Source: Absidia repens (Eukaryota; Mucoromycota; Mucoromycetes; Mucorales; Cunninghamellaceae). From it: a DNA stretch of 64,000 nt. Shown here piece after piece: positions 15,216 through 28,518 of this stretch. The DNA lies in NCBI GenBank assembly GCA_002105175.1, contig MCGE01000001.1, positions 1,240,001 to 1,304,000 of the forward strand. The letters run 5' to 3'. The position numbers were made by a program, and so were the translations under genes. How positions within the stretch are numbered: position 1 is the stretch's first letter; every line of letters starts with the position of its first letter. The notes beneath the pieces are model-generated. The model ran no database searches. It had not been told where the DNA came from and saw only the letters and a list, made by a program, of their open reading frames with translations.

Positions 15216-16053
15216 TTTCAGTTCTTGACCACTCAGTCTTAACTGATCAACTTCAAAGTTTTTCTTTAAAAACCCATCCCTCAACCATATACCTTGTTCC
15301 TATTTACTTTTACCACAATATTACATAATTAAACATTATATTGTAACATAAATATAACCTTGGTATTTTCTGTGAGGTTCCTTTTTTTTTTTTTTACATT
15401 GTTGCAAAATTGAATCGTTGACGAGCTACATATATACCCATGAATACAAATCCAAAATACTGGCATAGATAACTCGGCCTTAATTACATACACTATATTA
15501 GGATTAAAATGTGGATCGATATATTGTTGAGATCAAATATGCATGTCTGTATGTATATTTAGTAGGGTTTCCGAGTCAGACTGCATCTTCTACACAAGAC
15601 CACATTTCGCACTACTCTGCTCATTCCCCCCCCCTAGAATAACTATTATACACTACCTTATTACTCTATCCCTATTTATAAAACTTGAAAGTAAAAATAT
15701 CCACATGCGCCCACATGTAATAACGAGTTCCCCGCCCCGCCTCCCCAGCATGACTATTATACACTACCTTATTATTCTATTCCTATTTATAAAACTTGAA
15801 AATAAAAATATCCACATGCGCCCACCTGTAATGACGAGTTCACCGTCCCCAAAATACGTCCAGGCTATTATTTCCAATCAATCTCACATGGCCAAGCTCA
15901 TTCATATTTTATAGACCTAGTACATATTTTGATAATGGCAACAACCCCAAGTTTTATTCATAATAAACAACAATAAATAAAATGACTAACAAATAAATTC
16001 AAAACTAAAAGCTACACTGGAGGGGAGGAGGGTCCACAATGTATTAACTGATA
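15216..16053. other. Intergenic region downstream of FKBP
   Basis: This contains the tandem duplication described separately and, near 15960-16000, AT-rich sequence with AATAAA-like signals for the minus-strand FKBP gene (read on the minus strand). No gene recognised. Confidence 0.55.
15642..15849. repeat. Two-copy tandem repeat, period 111 bp
   Basis: ACTATTATACACTACCTTAT begins at 15642 and again at 15753. About 97 bp of each unit match with a handful of substitutions, including CCACATGCGCCCAC and TAATGACGAGTTC-like ends. The C-rich spacer differs between units. The period is a multiple of three and both units read open on the plus strand, but the frame has no recognisable domain. Confidence 0.85.
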
Positions 16054-17066
16054 TCAATCCGTGGTAGACTTAGAGACTTCCACCACAGGTTTTTTGGCAG
16101 GGGTGTCCACTTTTCGTACACAAAGATACAGGACCGCAATTAAAGCAATGACTATCCCACCATAAACAATAAAGGAAGAAGGTTGGAATCTAATGTAACG
16201 AAGAAAGAATTTCGATCAGTAATATATACAAACAGTTTAAAAGGTATAATGTCCTTCACCCTCTCAGTCTCCATTATATTTGTTACTTACTGTTCATATT
16301 GATCAACTATTTGACGATTTGATTTGATATCTAAGAGTTCCACATCAAAGACCAACGTAGCACCACCAGGAATAATTCTGCCAACACCACGATCACCGTA
16401 AGCCATTTTCGATGGAATGGTTAGTCGACGTTTTTCGCCAATACACATGCTATACAAAGATGAAAAAAAAAAAACCAGTTCGTAAACAAGCCATATCTGT
16501 AAATCGCATTGTCTGTTAACTCCAATATGTGGGGATCCTACTTTACTTTTTCAGGCCTAGCTCCCAACCGGGGATGACTCTTCGAGATCCAAGCACAAAA
16601 TCAAATGGTTGGTTGCGATCCACACTACTGTCAAATTTGGCGCCAGTATCATACAGAGTACCCGTATAATGCATATAAAGCTTGTCACTATGTGCAGGTA
16701 TCGCCGTGCAAAATGATATATAGATGAGTATGAATCGACTAGCAGCAGTTCACCGACCGGCATAGGAGATCCACTATAATTCCAATCTTCTCCACTTACC
16801 CATCGCGAGACTTTTGAGTACAGAGTTCTTCCGGGACCTCATGTTCGACATCTATTAAATGCAAAGTTGATGATCTGCAGTCAGTAGACATCCAAAGCCC
16901 TGTCATTTCCTTCCACCCTCCCCCCCCCTCACCAACAACAACTTCCTCCATCTTTTAAACGCTGTTGGTTGCACTTACCGATCTGCAATTCTGTTACAGG
17001 TGCCTTTGCAACATCACCGCTAACCAATACAGCAAATCCAGCTAATAACAAAGGAAGAACACGCAT
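16054..17066 (-). CDS. FKBP2: FKBP2-type peptidyl-prolyl isomerase, secretory pathway
   Basis: Predicted 191-residue FK506-binding prolyl isomerase. Exons: 17066-16979, 16851-16800, 16687-16547, 16449-16291 and 16189-16054; all phases agree. [17 protein letters not shown] is a clear signal peptide. The catalytic domain runs from about residue 45 to 145, with [45 protein letters not shown] and [15 protein letters not shown], the usual FKBP active-site landmarks. After the domain comes a hydrophobic segment ([21 protein letters not shown]) and a short charged tail, so the protein should be a type I membrane protein with its isomerase domain in the ER lumen. That differs from the soluble ER-retained members of the family. 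It likely helps fold secreted and membrane proteins. Confidence 0.92.
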
Positions 17067-17613
17067 TTTTAAAATAAAAGGTAAAGGAGAAAAAAATAGG
17101 AGCGGAATGGGTGGGAAATCTAACAGCTGCCGGCGGATTTTAAAATCGCCAGTTGGTGGGACCCAGTCAGCTATGGATTGTGCAAAGATATCAATCATTT
17201 ATGCTCTCATCATCATGCATTGTCTACCGAGATACACTCGTATTTAATTGCAACCCGTTTATTTTCTTATATTCAAAACATCTATGTACTAATCCCCCGC
17301 GTAAATGATAAATAAACCATTCATTCTATCATGGACTGTCCCTAATTCCGCCGCACTATAGTCTACTATACTTAGTGTCTGCCCCCCCTATCGTAGTAAG
17401 TCTCTAGTACCACTCTACTCGTTTGTTGGCAGCATTACATAAAATAAAACAGCATGCTTTTTTTTAATAAATAAACAATATTTCTATTAGAAGCAAAAAA
17501 GTGGGTGCTTTAACTACAGTATAAAATATCAAATGTAAAAAGTGGAGGAGTAATATGATAAAAAAAAAATAGATGATCACTAAGGAGGAAGATGGGGGGG
17601 GGTATATCTATAA
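17067..17613. other. FKBP promoter / TFB1M 3' region
   Basis: Short spacer between two minus-strand genes. It is AT-rich with CCCCCC runs near 17381 and AATAAA-like signals on both strands. No further gene seen. Confidence 0.6.
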
Positions 17614-19115
<1,502 letters not shown>

Positions 19116-19688
19116 TCAAAAACCGAGAGTGGAAGGAGGAAGGATGTCCACAACAAAAATAAAAAAAGTTGTTTGATAATTGTCAATTTAAAACTCAGTC
19201 TCCCTATTATTTTTCCAAGTCTGGGAGACAGTCCGTACTGTATTAACAAACGCATATATATTTATTAGTTAAGGTCAAGAATATATCAAATTAGAAAGGG
19301 GGAAGAGTTTAGCTTACTGAGAACCACGTCAATGCTAAAATGTATGAATATTGTTAATGTTTCAAATATTCACCTAGTTCCAACGATTTGCAGTAAACTC
19401 ACTCACTCACCTGACTGATGACTGCCTGGCTTGAGAACAATAAAGCAGAGAAGCATTAAGATGTCCAATCATGATCTTGCATCTCTGTAATGTAACACAG
19501 TCTCTTGATTCAAAAAGCATGATAAGACTGAGTTGGTTCATTGTGGGCGCAAATACAAATGGCCATCGGACCATCTCTCGTCAATTTATTTAAAATTCCC
19601 CCTTTTTTCATTTTTTCTATTTCCTATTTTTCTTTCTTCTTACCTTTTTACCTCATTCATACTTTACCAGCGTTGCTATTACACTGCC
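19116..19688. promoter_or_regulatory. Divergent promoter region, TFB1M and PX gene
   Basis: This 573-bp spacer separates two head-to-head starts. The PX side ends in a pyrimidine-rich stretch (19595-19660). An upstream ATG at 19533 is in frame with the PX gene, but would add a low-complexity hydrophobic lead translated from this T-rich tract, so it is treated as leader. Confidence 0.5.
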
Positions 19689-21271
19689 ATGGGTTATCAG
19701 GAGCAGCTAATCATATTATTAGATCAGTGCCAACATGTATGGCTACAGCTACAGTCTAACAATAGCACAGATAGTATCCATACAAGAAAAGACCTTCGAG
19801 ATTCTATCAAGCAACTAGTCCAGTTACAAGACAACTACGAAGAAATATATACCGGTGGCGATATTACACTATGGGAAAAGAAAGCACAGAGTTTACTGCA
19901 ACAAGTATCTCAGCGTGTGGGGTTTATTGTGAAGTGTAAGTGAACGTAAAGTCTGGCGGGAAGGCTCTATTTATATGTGTTTCCTTTATTAACGATGAAC
20001 TTCTTTTCTTAGCAAATCTAACTTCACAATCAACTGATGAAAACACCTCACTTCTGAATCCTATAGAGTCGAGCCAGAACTCCAGCATCAGTAACAAGCC
20101 AATAGTTATACAACAATTTTCAGCTTCCAAAGAAAACGAACGCGACCTCGATGACCTGTGCGAAATATCACCACGGTCTTCAAATCTTCCAGTGCCACTG
20201 TCTTTGGAGACAAGTATCTTCAGCAGTTCATTCAGTCAATCTCGATTTAATGGCCGACCTTTACCATCAGCATCGTCACCATGGTCGATGCCGCTACGTG
20301 GAGACCCAGTAGGATATGAAGCTCGGAAACTGTCACTACAAGATCATGTAAGCTCAGCCAGTCCACCAGAAAACGATTCCATCTCCATCTCTACATCCAC
20401 TACGTCAACAACAAACGATTATGGTCCAACCGCACTTGTCAAGTCCAATAGCAGCCTCAGCATGTATTCATTACCGCCTCATGTCATCGATGCACCTTGC
20501 CAACGTTCCAGAGTAGATCTGACTCGACCCATTGGACGAGACTCCATAATGGTAAGTAACATGGAAAGAAAAAATTAAGCAGTATGCATAATTATTAACG
20601 CACTTTATCAATCCGACGTGGGGGTTATTTTTTTTTGGGGGGGGCATGGATGTAGGCGGAAGAGATCCATGATGATTCTATCAAGACAGAACGGCGACCC
20701 AAGCTCTCCTTATCACTACCTTTCAAGAAAATCAATTCATCCTATTCATCACCCGTCCCTAGTGCTCTGGCGCAAATCAATTTTTATAAGGAAGAAGGAG
20801 ATGGAAATGTGACTAGGTCCTTTGCCTCTGATGCTATAGTGGATCATCCTCTACGGATCGGTGTTGGTTATGGAAGTTATATTTGCTATAGCTGTACCGT
20901 GTTTAGCAACAAGGTAATAAAAATCAACATATGCGTGTGATTAAGTGGACAGGGAGGTGGACAAGAAAATTCCTTTTTTTTTATTTTTTATTTTTCACTG
21001 AACGTGATTTCTAATGTTTATGATATAGGGAACGCCAATAACGATACGAAAACGATATTCCGACTTTGTACATATCCGACAGCAACTAATCAAATTATAC
21101 CCTTCTAGTATGATGTCCCTACCCAAATTACCACCCAAGAAAATCGTCAAGAAATTTGATCCTATATTTGTTGAACAACGGCGTAGAGATTTAGAATACT
21201 TTTTTAAGTATATTGTTTTACATCCAACCTTAGGCTCAAGCTCAATTGTCAAACAGTGGATTGCCCCTTAG
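19689..21271 (+). CDS. PX-domain phosphoinositide-binding protein
   Basis: Predicted 428-residue protein, exons 19689-19935, 20013-20551, 20656-20913 and 21029-21271. Residues 1-82 are helical (MGYQEQLIILLDQCQHVW onward). A long Ser-rich linker, probably disordered, fills about 85-320. The C-terminal hundred residues are a PX domain: RIGVGYGSYICYSC, then RKRYSDFVHIRQQL with the Arg-Tyr-Ser-Asp-Phe phosphoinositide motif, the proline loop LPKLPPKK, then EQRRRDLEYFFKYI and a terminal VKQWIAP. The layout (N-terminal extension, C-terminal PX ending the protein) resembles fungal Ypt35-type PX proteins, which bind PI3P on endosome or vacuole membranes, but orthology is not certain. Exon joins are in phase. 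The gene ends 180 bp before the YRA1 start. Confidence 0.85.
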
Positions 21272-21450
21272 ATTAGCTTTTTTTTTTTTTTTTTTTTTGG
21301 CAGTATGCATCTGTCTCTCAAATAAATATTTTTTGAAATCCCGCACGTTTTGTCTCTTTCCCGCAGTCACCACAAATTTGCATCTGTCTTTTATCTCAGT
21401 AATATCTTTTTTTTTCTTTTTTTTTCTAAAAAACATTATACTTACTTATC

Positions 21451-22817
21451 ATGTCATCGGCCATGGATCTAGATGCTTCTCTCGACGACATTATCAAGAA
21501 GAAGCGCCCTCAAAAGCAACAACAAAAAAAGACGGTAAACAGGCGAACAAAGGCAACAACAAACCGCAACAAAAGCATACGCCCAAACACTCGCAAAACA
21601 AAGGCAAACAGCAGCAACCACTACAACGACAACGACAACAACAACAGCAGCAGCAAAAACAGAAGCAATCTGGGAACAAATCTGGTATTCTTGGACGACT
21701 AGGTCCTCATGGTGTCCAGAAAAACTCAAAAACGAATATGAAACAAACTCAACAGTCTGGCCTCAATACTCCTTTGGTAAGCATAAAGAGACGATATATA
21801 TAGCGACTCGGGTACTCTGACAAATACACAGCCGCTAATAAAAATGGTGTTTGGTTTTTTTTATCATCATCATCATTAGCGATCGAGATTGGGAAATCAG
21901 AATTTAGCAAAAGCCATCACCAAGTCAAGTGCAACCCTCCAACAGACTTCATCATCCGCCAATCCTTCGAATATCATGATTACAAAACATGTCAGTGATA
22001 GACTCTCCTTCGGCAGACAACAACAACGACAGCAACAATCTTTTGAGAAATACCACCAACCGCTACAACAACAACGCTCTATGGAACAACCATCAGTAAG
22101 AGAGAACACCAGCTTTTCGATTCGGGGCATGTCAGCACCTTCGCCCGGCATATCCATTCGTGGGGAATCAGGTCCTGCAAGTGTGTTGATCAGTAATTTG
22201 GATCGTGAAGCAAATGCAGCGGATATTAAGGCAAGTGCAAAAAAAAATAGATCAAGCAAGTGGACAACTGTTAGGGGTGAGGTTTGATTTTAATGAACTT
22301 TTTTTTTTTTTTTTTTTTTTTTTTGGATACTGTAGACGGCCTGTGCTCAATTTGGTGAGGTGATGGGATGTGAAGTCTTTTATGATAGAATGGGACGATC
22401 TGTTGGTGAAGCTGAAGTGGAATTTGCTACCAAAGCCTCTGCATTAGATTGTATTGCCAAGTTGGATAATGAAGCGGCGGATGGTAAGTAACAAAATACC
22501 AATATATAGATATATGATAGTGAGAAGGGAACTGATTCGGGGAGGGTGCTTGTTTTTTTTTTATCGCTATAGGCCAAATCTTAAGGGTGATTTTACGTGA
22601 ACAACCAAATAAATATATCAGACAACAAGAAGTGCGTCCTGCGGTGAAAAGCAGTGTCGCTTACCCATCGACGTAAGTTTTACTGGTTGTGTGATAGACA
22701 TCATTTGATTTATTTAGTTCTCATTTATGCTATTTTGTTTTATTTGATTTTAGTGGAAAAATGTATGCTGATCAAATCGACTCGTCGAGATATGGTGTCC
22801 CAAGCAGAAGATATTAG
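21451..22817 (+). CDS. YRA1: Yra1/ALYREF-type mRNA export adaptor with an apparent frameshift
   Basis: RNA-binding TREX adaptor that links spliced mRNA to the export receptor in the nucleus. Exons: 21451-21776 (frame break inside), 21880-22230, 22336-22483, 22573-22672 and 22754-22817. The start gives MDLDASLDDIIKKKRP, the UAP56/Sub2-binding motif. A Gln/Lys-rich linker follows, then the RRM: ASVLISNLDREANAADIK, ACAQFGEVMGCEVFYDRMGRS, GEAEVEFATKASAL and ILRVILREQP. The tail ends YGVPSRRY. Frame problem: the N-terminal motif reads in one frame, but the linker into exon 2 reads one base back, with the switch at A_AAA_AAG (21524-21530). One extra A there would give a continuous 329-residue protein. 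A 77-nt GTAAAC...ACAG intron (21535-21611) would also restore frame (303 residues), although it is A/C-rich unlike the other introns here. The third intron (22231-22335) uses a GC donor. Confidence 0.83.
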
Positions 22818-23714
22818 ATTAGTATGATTTGACTACAAAAAGCATTTTTTTTTTTTTTCAAAAAAATAAAGATAATAAAAATTCCCCAGCTTCATTCGTT
22901 TTTCATGTTTACATTATTTTCTTTTTGTTTGACTCTCTTGGTAGATATATATATATATATTACTTTTCAAATTACCATTACCTCCCGGACGCTAGACAAC
23001 ACGATAGGTGGTTGAATCAGTGACAGAAATGAAATGGAAATCAGCATCAATAATCACATATGGAAGGTAAGCAATGGACATGCCATGAGTCCCTTTATTC
23101 TATCTATCCCTGTACGCACACTTGGATTGAATATTACGATCATTTACATATTATCCCCCCCCCATTTTTTTTAGATCAATTGCAAAGATGAAGCCAGGTT
23201 ATGGTGTTTGCACTTCCCAATATGCATCTTCACACACACTATATCTACTTGGATTGGATAGTACTAGAATTTTTTGATTGTGTATAATGCCTCCATCCCC
23301 ATCGACGTATATTAGTTAGAGCCCTTTGTAGAAATAGAATAGAAATGGATTATAATTACCATATTGCCTTAAAATACAATAAATCCTCGCATTGAAAATA
23401 AATCTAGAAAACATTGAATGTTAGGTATAAATTATTCTTATCGAGTTATGAATAAAAGGCAAGGTTCGGGACACTCTCATTTTACACTCCCAAATTCAGA
23501 AAATGAAGGATCATACTGGGTTTAAACATTCCAACATTTGAAAAGAGTAAATAAAAAGAGAAGATCTATTGGGTACCGGAGGGGTTTTTGTTGTTGTTGT
23601 TGATGGGACGGGATTAAACACTAGTTATATTTTATATTCAGTGGGCGACACCTCGACACCTTGACTGGGACTTTGTGTGTGTGTGAGGGAGGGGGCGGGG
23701 ACACAGTACTGGTA
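22818..23714. other. Intergenic region downstream of YRA1
   Basis: YRA1 3' UTR, T/A-rich with a TA microsatellite near 22945-22960, then non-coding DNA with G-rich patches near 23683-23700. No gene seen. Confidence 0.55.
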
Positions 23715-24770
23715 TCGATACCTACACCATTTCACACTTTAGTGGCGTCTCTTTAGAGTTTCAGTGATTTTCGTTTCGGTCTTTATAGAGCGCGGGGGCG
23801 GTTTTCTTATTCTCGTTATTAACCCGTCTGTAATAAAAACAATGAATTAATGTATACAGTATGTATAGTCATGCGAATACTATAACATTTTATAGTGAAG
23901 ATTACACTGATGACATGACCTAGGCTCATTAGTATTAATTAGTAGAGCAATAATTTCATATTAAATGATCCAGGACTGTCAACCAGTTGTTTGGGCGTGA
24001 GCGGTGGGGGACGGGTGAGCAAAAGTGGTCAATGTGGGTGAACTAGAAAGGATGTGCTCTATAAGGCACTCACAAAAGATCAACAATAACAGCATTTCTC
24101 ACTGTCACAATGGTCATAGGATGATTAACTCTTAAAAAGGAATATTTTATTGAAGTATATTGATAGCTACTAAGCCAAAGACGATAGGTTCATTGTCACA
24201 AGAGATCTAATAGAAGGTTTTAATCAATATAGTATTTGGGAGACTAGAAGGAAGACTAATGAGAATTCGGAAGAACGGTCAGCTCCAATCTTAAGCTGCA
24301 GTTACAAAAAGGTATCTAACATACTACACAAGGCGTAATAACACCGTAGGGACAATTGTTATTGAAGCATAAACAACGGTCTATACTAATCAAAACGGGT
24401 GATGGTAGTAAAAAAGGAATCTATTGTACAAGACTTGAGGCAGACTAAATGGAACATTTTTCATTGAAGCAAGTAAAAAGGGACATATTTTATTCATCAG
24501 TAGACACAAAATATGGGCAAGCTATCACTATATTAATCTAATGGAGGCTCCAAAAAGCCAAATAATGGTGACCTGAAATCCTGCATGCAAAATGAAAGGG
24601 TTTCCCCATGCATCTTGCAATCCCTGAGCTGAAACCCCTTCTAAACTAGTCCTGACACTAATCTAAGTCCAACATAACCTCATGGAAGATGAATGGTGAA
24701 GAAAAAAAAAAGAGAGCGAAAAAAAAACGGAGTAAATAAAAATCATGTGTGCGGGATTTCAATTGTTTTT
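23715..24770 (+). repeat. Dispersed non-coding repeat, copy B
   Basis: Same order of landmarks as copy A: a TTTCACACTTTAG-like left block, TTAAATGATCCAGGACTGTCAA, repeated ATTTTATTGAAG and ATTGTACAAGACTTGAG units, ACATATTTTATT at about 24483, the core ending at 24610, CTAGTCCTGACACTAATCTAAG, and an A/G tract. The right-end element is degenerate here (CATGTGTGCGGG instead of CACGTG). Internal sub-repeats are visible: the ATTTTATTGAAG / ATTGT(G)ACAAGA pair occurs more than once. Boundaries are approximate. Confidence 0.7.
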
Positions 24771-26034
24771 TTTTTGTTGGGTGTCTTGTGTGGATTTGGT
24801 GGATACAGAAATCAAAGCCGCAACAATCAACACCATGCAAGATCATCAATATGGCGGTTCTCTTCACATGACAATAAACACCACCATTCAACATTGACAA
24901 CATGGCTGTTCTCTTTTTTTGATGTGTTTGGAAACAAGATAATGCAATCCATCCCATTGAAGTTACCCCATGGACCGCAGAATTGTTCATGTGTCACCTA
25001 CGGCGAGATTGCATATCCTCTTTACTTGGACTAGCTTATTTGACGTTATGGTTATTCTACAACAATATATCGCAACACAAATATTACGTTTTTAACTAAA
25101 GAAGTAGCCTGTTATAATGTATTAGGTTCCTTTAGATGCTTCATTTTTCTACTCAGTTGTCTTATCTTATATACTAAAGTGAGAGTGCGTCAAAAATAAA
25201 AGGATCATGATTATGACTGGGAATTAGTAGAAAGTGAAAATCGGGGACTCAATTACGCATGAATCAAGGAAATGGGATATGCGGGTAGAATTACGGGATG
25301 GATGGATGGCTGATTATATGTGTTGATATGCAACAGGCATCCTTACTGGGTATCAATGGACGAACCTCAATTAATTTAACCAGATCAGAGGCACCCACTT
25401 ATGCCAAACCGAAACTAAAGGGACGATGCTGCCCACCGCGGCGTATGAATGTGTGAGCTCCGCCCAGGAATGCTTTCCAGATACAATTAGTCAAAGGCGC
25501 GGCTCCCTTGTGCCCACCCCAAACGCATTTTTTTGTGGGGAGGGGGAGGGGGTCACTCTTTTAGCGGTATGAAAGACTCTTTCTGGTTGTGTAAGGGAGC
25601 TATTGAACTAAAAAATGGTATGGTTAGGACGTGCATGTGACTAGGAAGAGATTTCGAACGAATTTGAATGTTCAAGTATGTGTGTGGTTGAACGGCGGGT
25701 CACAGCGAAGAGGCGGTTATCACTATAAAGCAATCATTTTTATCGTATCTCATGTCATCGGTTACTATATCATATTCCTATATGCTATTCGATATATTTT
25801 TATGCGTTGTTCTATTTGTTTATTCCTTCTATTCAGAACAGGAAGTGGGGCCGACTGGAGAGCGTATCTTGGAACTATATTTCATGTTAAGAATTTGAGA
25901 CTGTAAGCCCCTTACTCGGAAGACGTTGAGCCGCATTAGCACGGGCATACTGTCTGTAAAGGCTTACAAATTCAAATTCAAGAAAAGGGAGATTTAAACG
26001 TTCTTCACACTTCCCAAAATAAAGGAAGCAACTC
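24771..26034. other. Non-coding spacer between repeat copies B and C
   Basis: AT-rich DNA with a G-rich patch near 25536-25552. A 91-codon open frame on the plus strand at 25631-25906 has no recognisable domain and no supporting splice context, so no gene is called. Confidence 0.5.
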
Positions 26035-27075
26035 GATGCCTACATCATTGTGCACTTTGGTCCCATTGAGACACAAGTGGCTTAGGTCGGGACTTTATGT
26101 GTGTGTGTGTGTGTGGTTTATTTTTACTATGCCACACGCAATGGAAGGAATGAATTGGATATATGTACTATTTCTAGTTTAATGGAAGGCTATATTGGCG
26201 ACATGGTCTAGGTTGATTGATATAAATGGTAGGGAAAGAATAGAGCCACGTTTCATGCTAAATGGCCTAAATCAAATACCGGTCTCTGGGACTCAAGTGG
26301 GGAGGGAATAATGGATGAGATAGAAAGCAAGTGCTTGGGAACACACTCAGAAAATAGGTCACAATAGAGTCTTTACTTATTATATAGTGGGTCAGAGGAT
26401 GAGAATAAACAGGGATACATTTTATTGAAACAATATGGTCGACACTAAAGTAAATATGTAGGGTTCATTGTGACAATGGTTCTAATGGAGGTAGCGTAAG
26501 GAAGACTAATGGGGATCTGAAGAATATAAGCACTGTTCTAAAAGGAAGTGTAAAATAGGATAGAATATGTTGTGCAATACATGAGAAATACTACAGGGAT
26601 ATGTTTTATTGAAGCACAACAATTGTCTATACTAATCTAATTGAACGATGGTAAAAGCGATTCATTGTACAAGACATGAGCGGAACTAACAAGACTTTTT
26701 TCATTGAAGCAGGTAAAAAAAGACATATTTTATTCAGATGTATGTATATACAATTATGTTCAAACTAACGCTAAAATAAACTACTGAAGACCCCAAATAG
26801 TCACCACTCCCACAGATCCTAGATCCAAAATAAAAGGGTTTCCCATGCAGCTTGTAATCCCTGTTCTGAAAACCCCTATAAAATAGTCCTGACACTAATC
26901 CACGTCCACATCCAAAATAACCTCATACAAGTTACAATTGTGAAGAAAATATGAAAGGAAAAAAAGAAAAATTCAACAAAAGAGAGAGAGAGAAAGAAAG
27001 CGAGAGACCGGGGCGGAAAAAATTGGGAGTAAATAGAAATTCACGTGTGCGGAATTTGAAATCATTTCAAGCTGT
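26035..27075 (+). repeat. Dispersed non-coding repeat, copy C
   Basis: Left block CATTGTGCACTTTGG, a GT microsatellite (26099-26115), GGCGACATGGTCTAGG, several ATTTTATTGAA units, ACATATTTTATT at about 26728, a core with small changes (26823-26846), GTCCTGACACTAATCCA, an A/G tract, and TTCACGTGTGCGG near 27040. It is the most diverged of the five long copies around the core. Confidence 0.68.
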
Positions 27076-28212
27076 CGCTGCGATCATTAATTTGGCTGAG
27101 CCATGTATTCCAGTAACTATTTCTTCTGTTAAATTTGAAGCACGAAGCTCATCCTCACCATCCCCCAGAAAACATATCAATTCAGCAATTATATAATAAT
27201 ATTGTAAGATAGAACAATATATGTATCAAGTGACTGGGACGAGTGCATGTGTGGTTATTGAGCAAAATGAAAAAGACGTGAAATTTATCAACACTTTTTT
27301 TTTTTTTTAAAAAATAATTAAATAAATAAAATGCAATTGTGACATATGAAAGAGAACGCAGGAGTAATAGCCCCCATTCCCCAAAATTTTCTATGGAACG
27401 GGGGGGGTCGAGTATCTAGCGAGCAAGTTGGCAGGGAGCATGGATAGATACCATTTTTGACATCTTGGTCGAGATCATCACAAATCATTGCTCACGCCAT
27501 CTGAGAAGCCCGGATAAACAATTAGTAAAATGAGTACACCCTTTTTTTTGGGGTTTAGCCTTCTCACATCTTTTTTTTTTCCGGGTGTATCGGGGTACGA
27601 TTTCTAGTGAAAACTATTGAGAAGGTAGTACCAACTGGAATCTAGTCCTTATAGAGGTGAATGAATATGTATCTCGTAAAAAAGAAAAAAAGAAGCTACA
27701 TAATCAGCAAGCAGAAAAAAAAAAAATCAAAACGGCGACTTGATCGTCCCCATTCCGGGCGGATAAACTCAAACAAAACAATGGGGGAGAGATACATTTG
27801 AGGTTACACATAAGCATTCTCTTTTCTCGGGTTTTTACGATCCTTTTCGGTCCATTGTTTAATACTTAGTCATACATGGTCTTTACAACGTACTCTTGAC
27901 ACCTAAATAACGACAAAACAGAAATACTGAAGCGGCATATAATGTTGGGGGTCTTTTATTTTTATTTCTGACATATATATAAACAAAAAAAACATTATTC
28001 ACACACATTGACATTTATAATCAGCATGGACTACCAATGAAATCAATGCGCAGTTGTTTGACGTTAATCACTTTATATGGCATAGTGGAGTTTCGGATGA
28101 TCAAAAGTTTTTTTACTTTTTCATAAAACGATGGAAGACAATAACAAATTCATCGGGTGGATTGATAATCCTCGCCAGCTGCTGTATCATCAATTATGTA
28201 ATAACATCAATC

Positions 28213-28275
<63 letters not shown>

Positions 28276-28518
28276 ACAAAAAGTTGGTTGGGTTAAGACA
28301 TTTTATTGAAGAGAGATATATGTAAAGTAGAGAAAAAATGTATAGCGTGAAGGCAAATAAACTAAATATGTACAATTGGAGTCTAATAGGACAAAAAAAA
28401 AAAAAAAAAGCAATACAGTATATATATATATGTATATAATTAAAATAAAAAAGATATAAACAAGAAGTCAAAAAAAAAAATAATAATAATAATAGATAAA
28501 CTAAAAAGTACCATCAAA
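27076..28518. other. Non-coding region with a 55-base A run
   Basis: AT-rich DNA with G-run patches near 27401-27408 and a homopolymer of about 55 A at 28219-28273. The right part, with AT repeats near 28420-28436, is the probable medA 3' UTR read on the minus strand. No gene recognised. Confidence 0.55.

Noticed and set aside
19533..19688. Upstream in-frame ATG extending the PX protein by 52 residues
   Set aside because: The added part is translated from a pyrimidine-rich leader and is a Phe/Ser/Leu run; the ATG at 19689 begins a normal helix.
21535..21542. GTAAACAG as a micro-intron that could fix the YRA1 frame
   Set aside because: Eight bases is far below any workable intron length; the A-run indel or the 77-nt alternative are better explanations.
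25631..25906. 91-codon plus-strand frame between repeat copies B and C
   Set aside because: Hydrophobic low-information translation of AT-rich DNA; no start context, no homologue recognised.
28198..28296. Poly-Lys or poly-Phe proteins across the A55 run
   Set aside because: Pure translations of a homopolymer; no flanking coding sequence.
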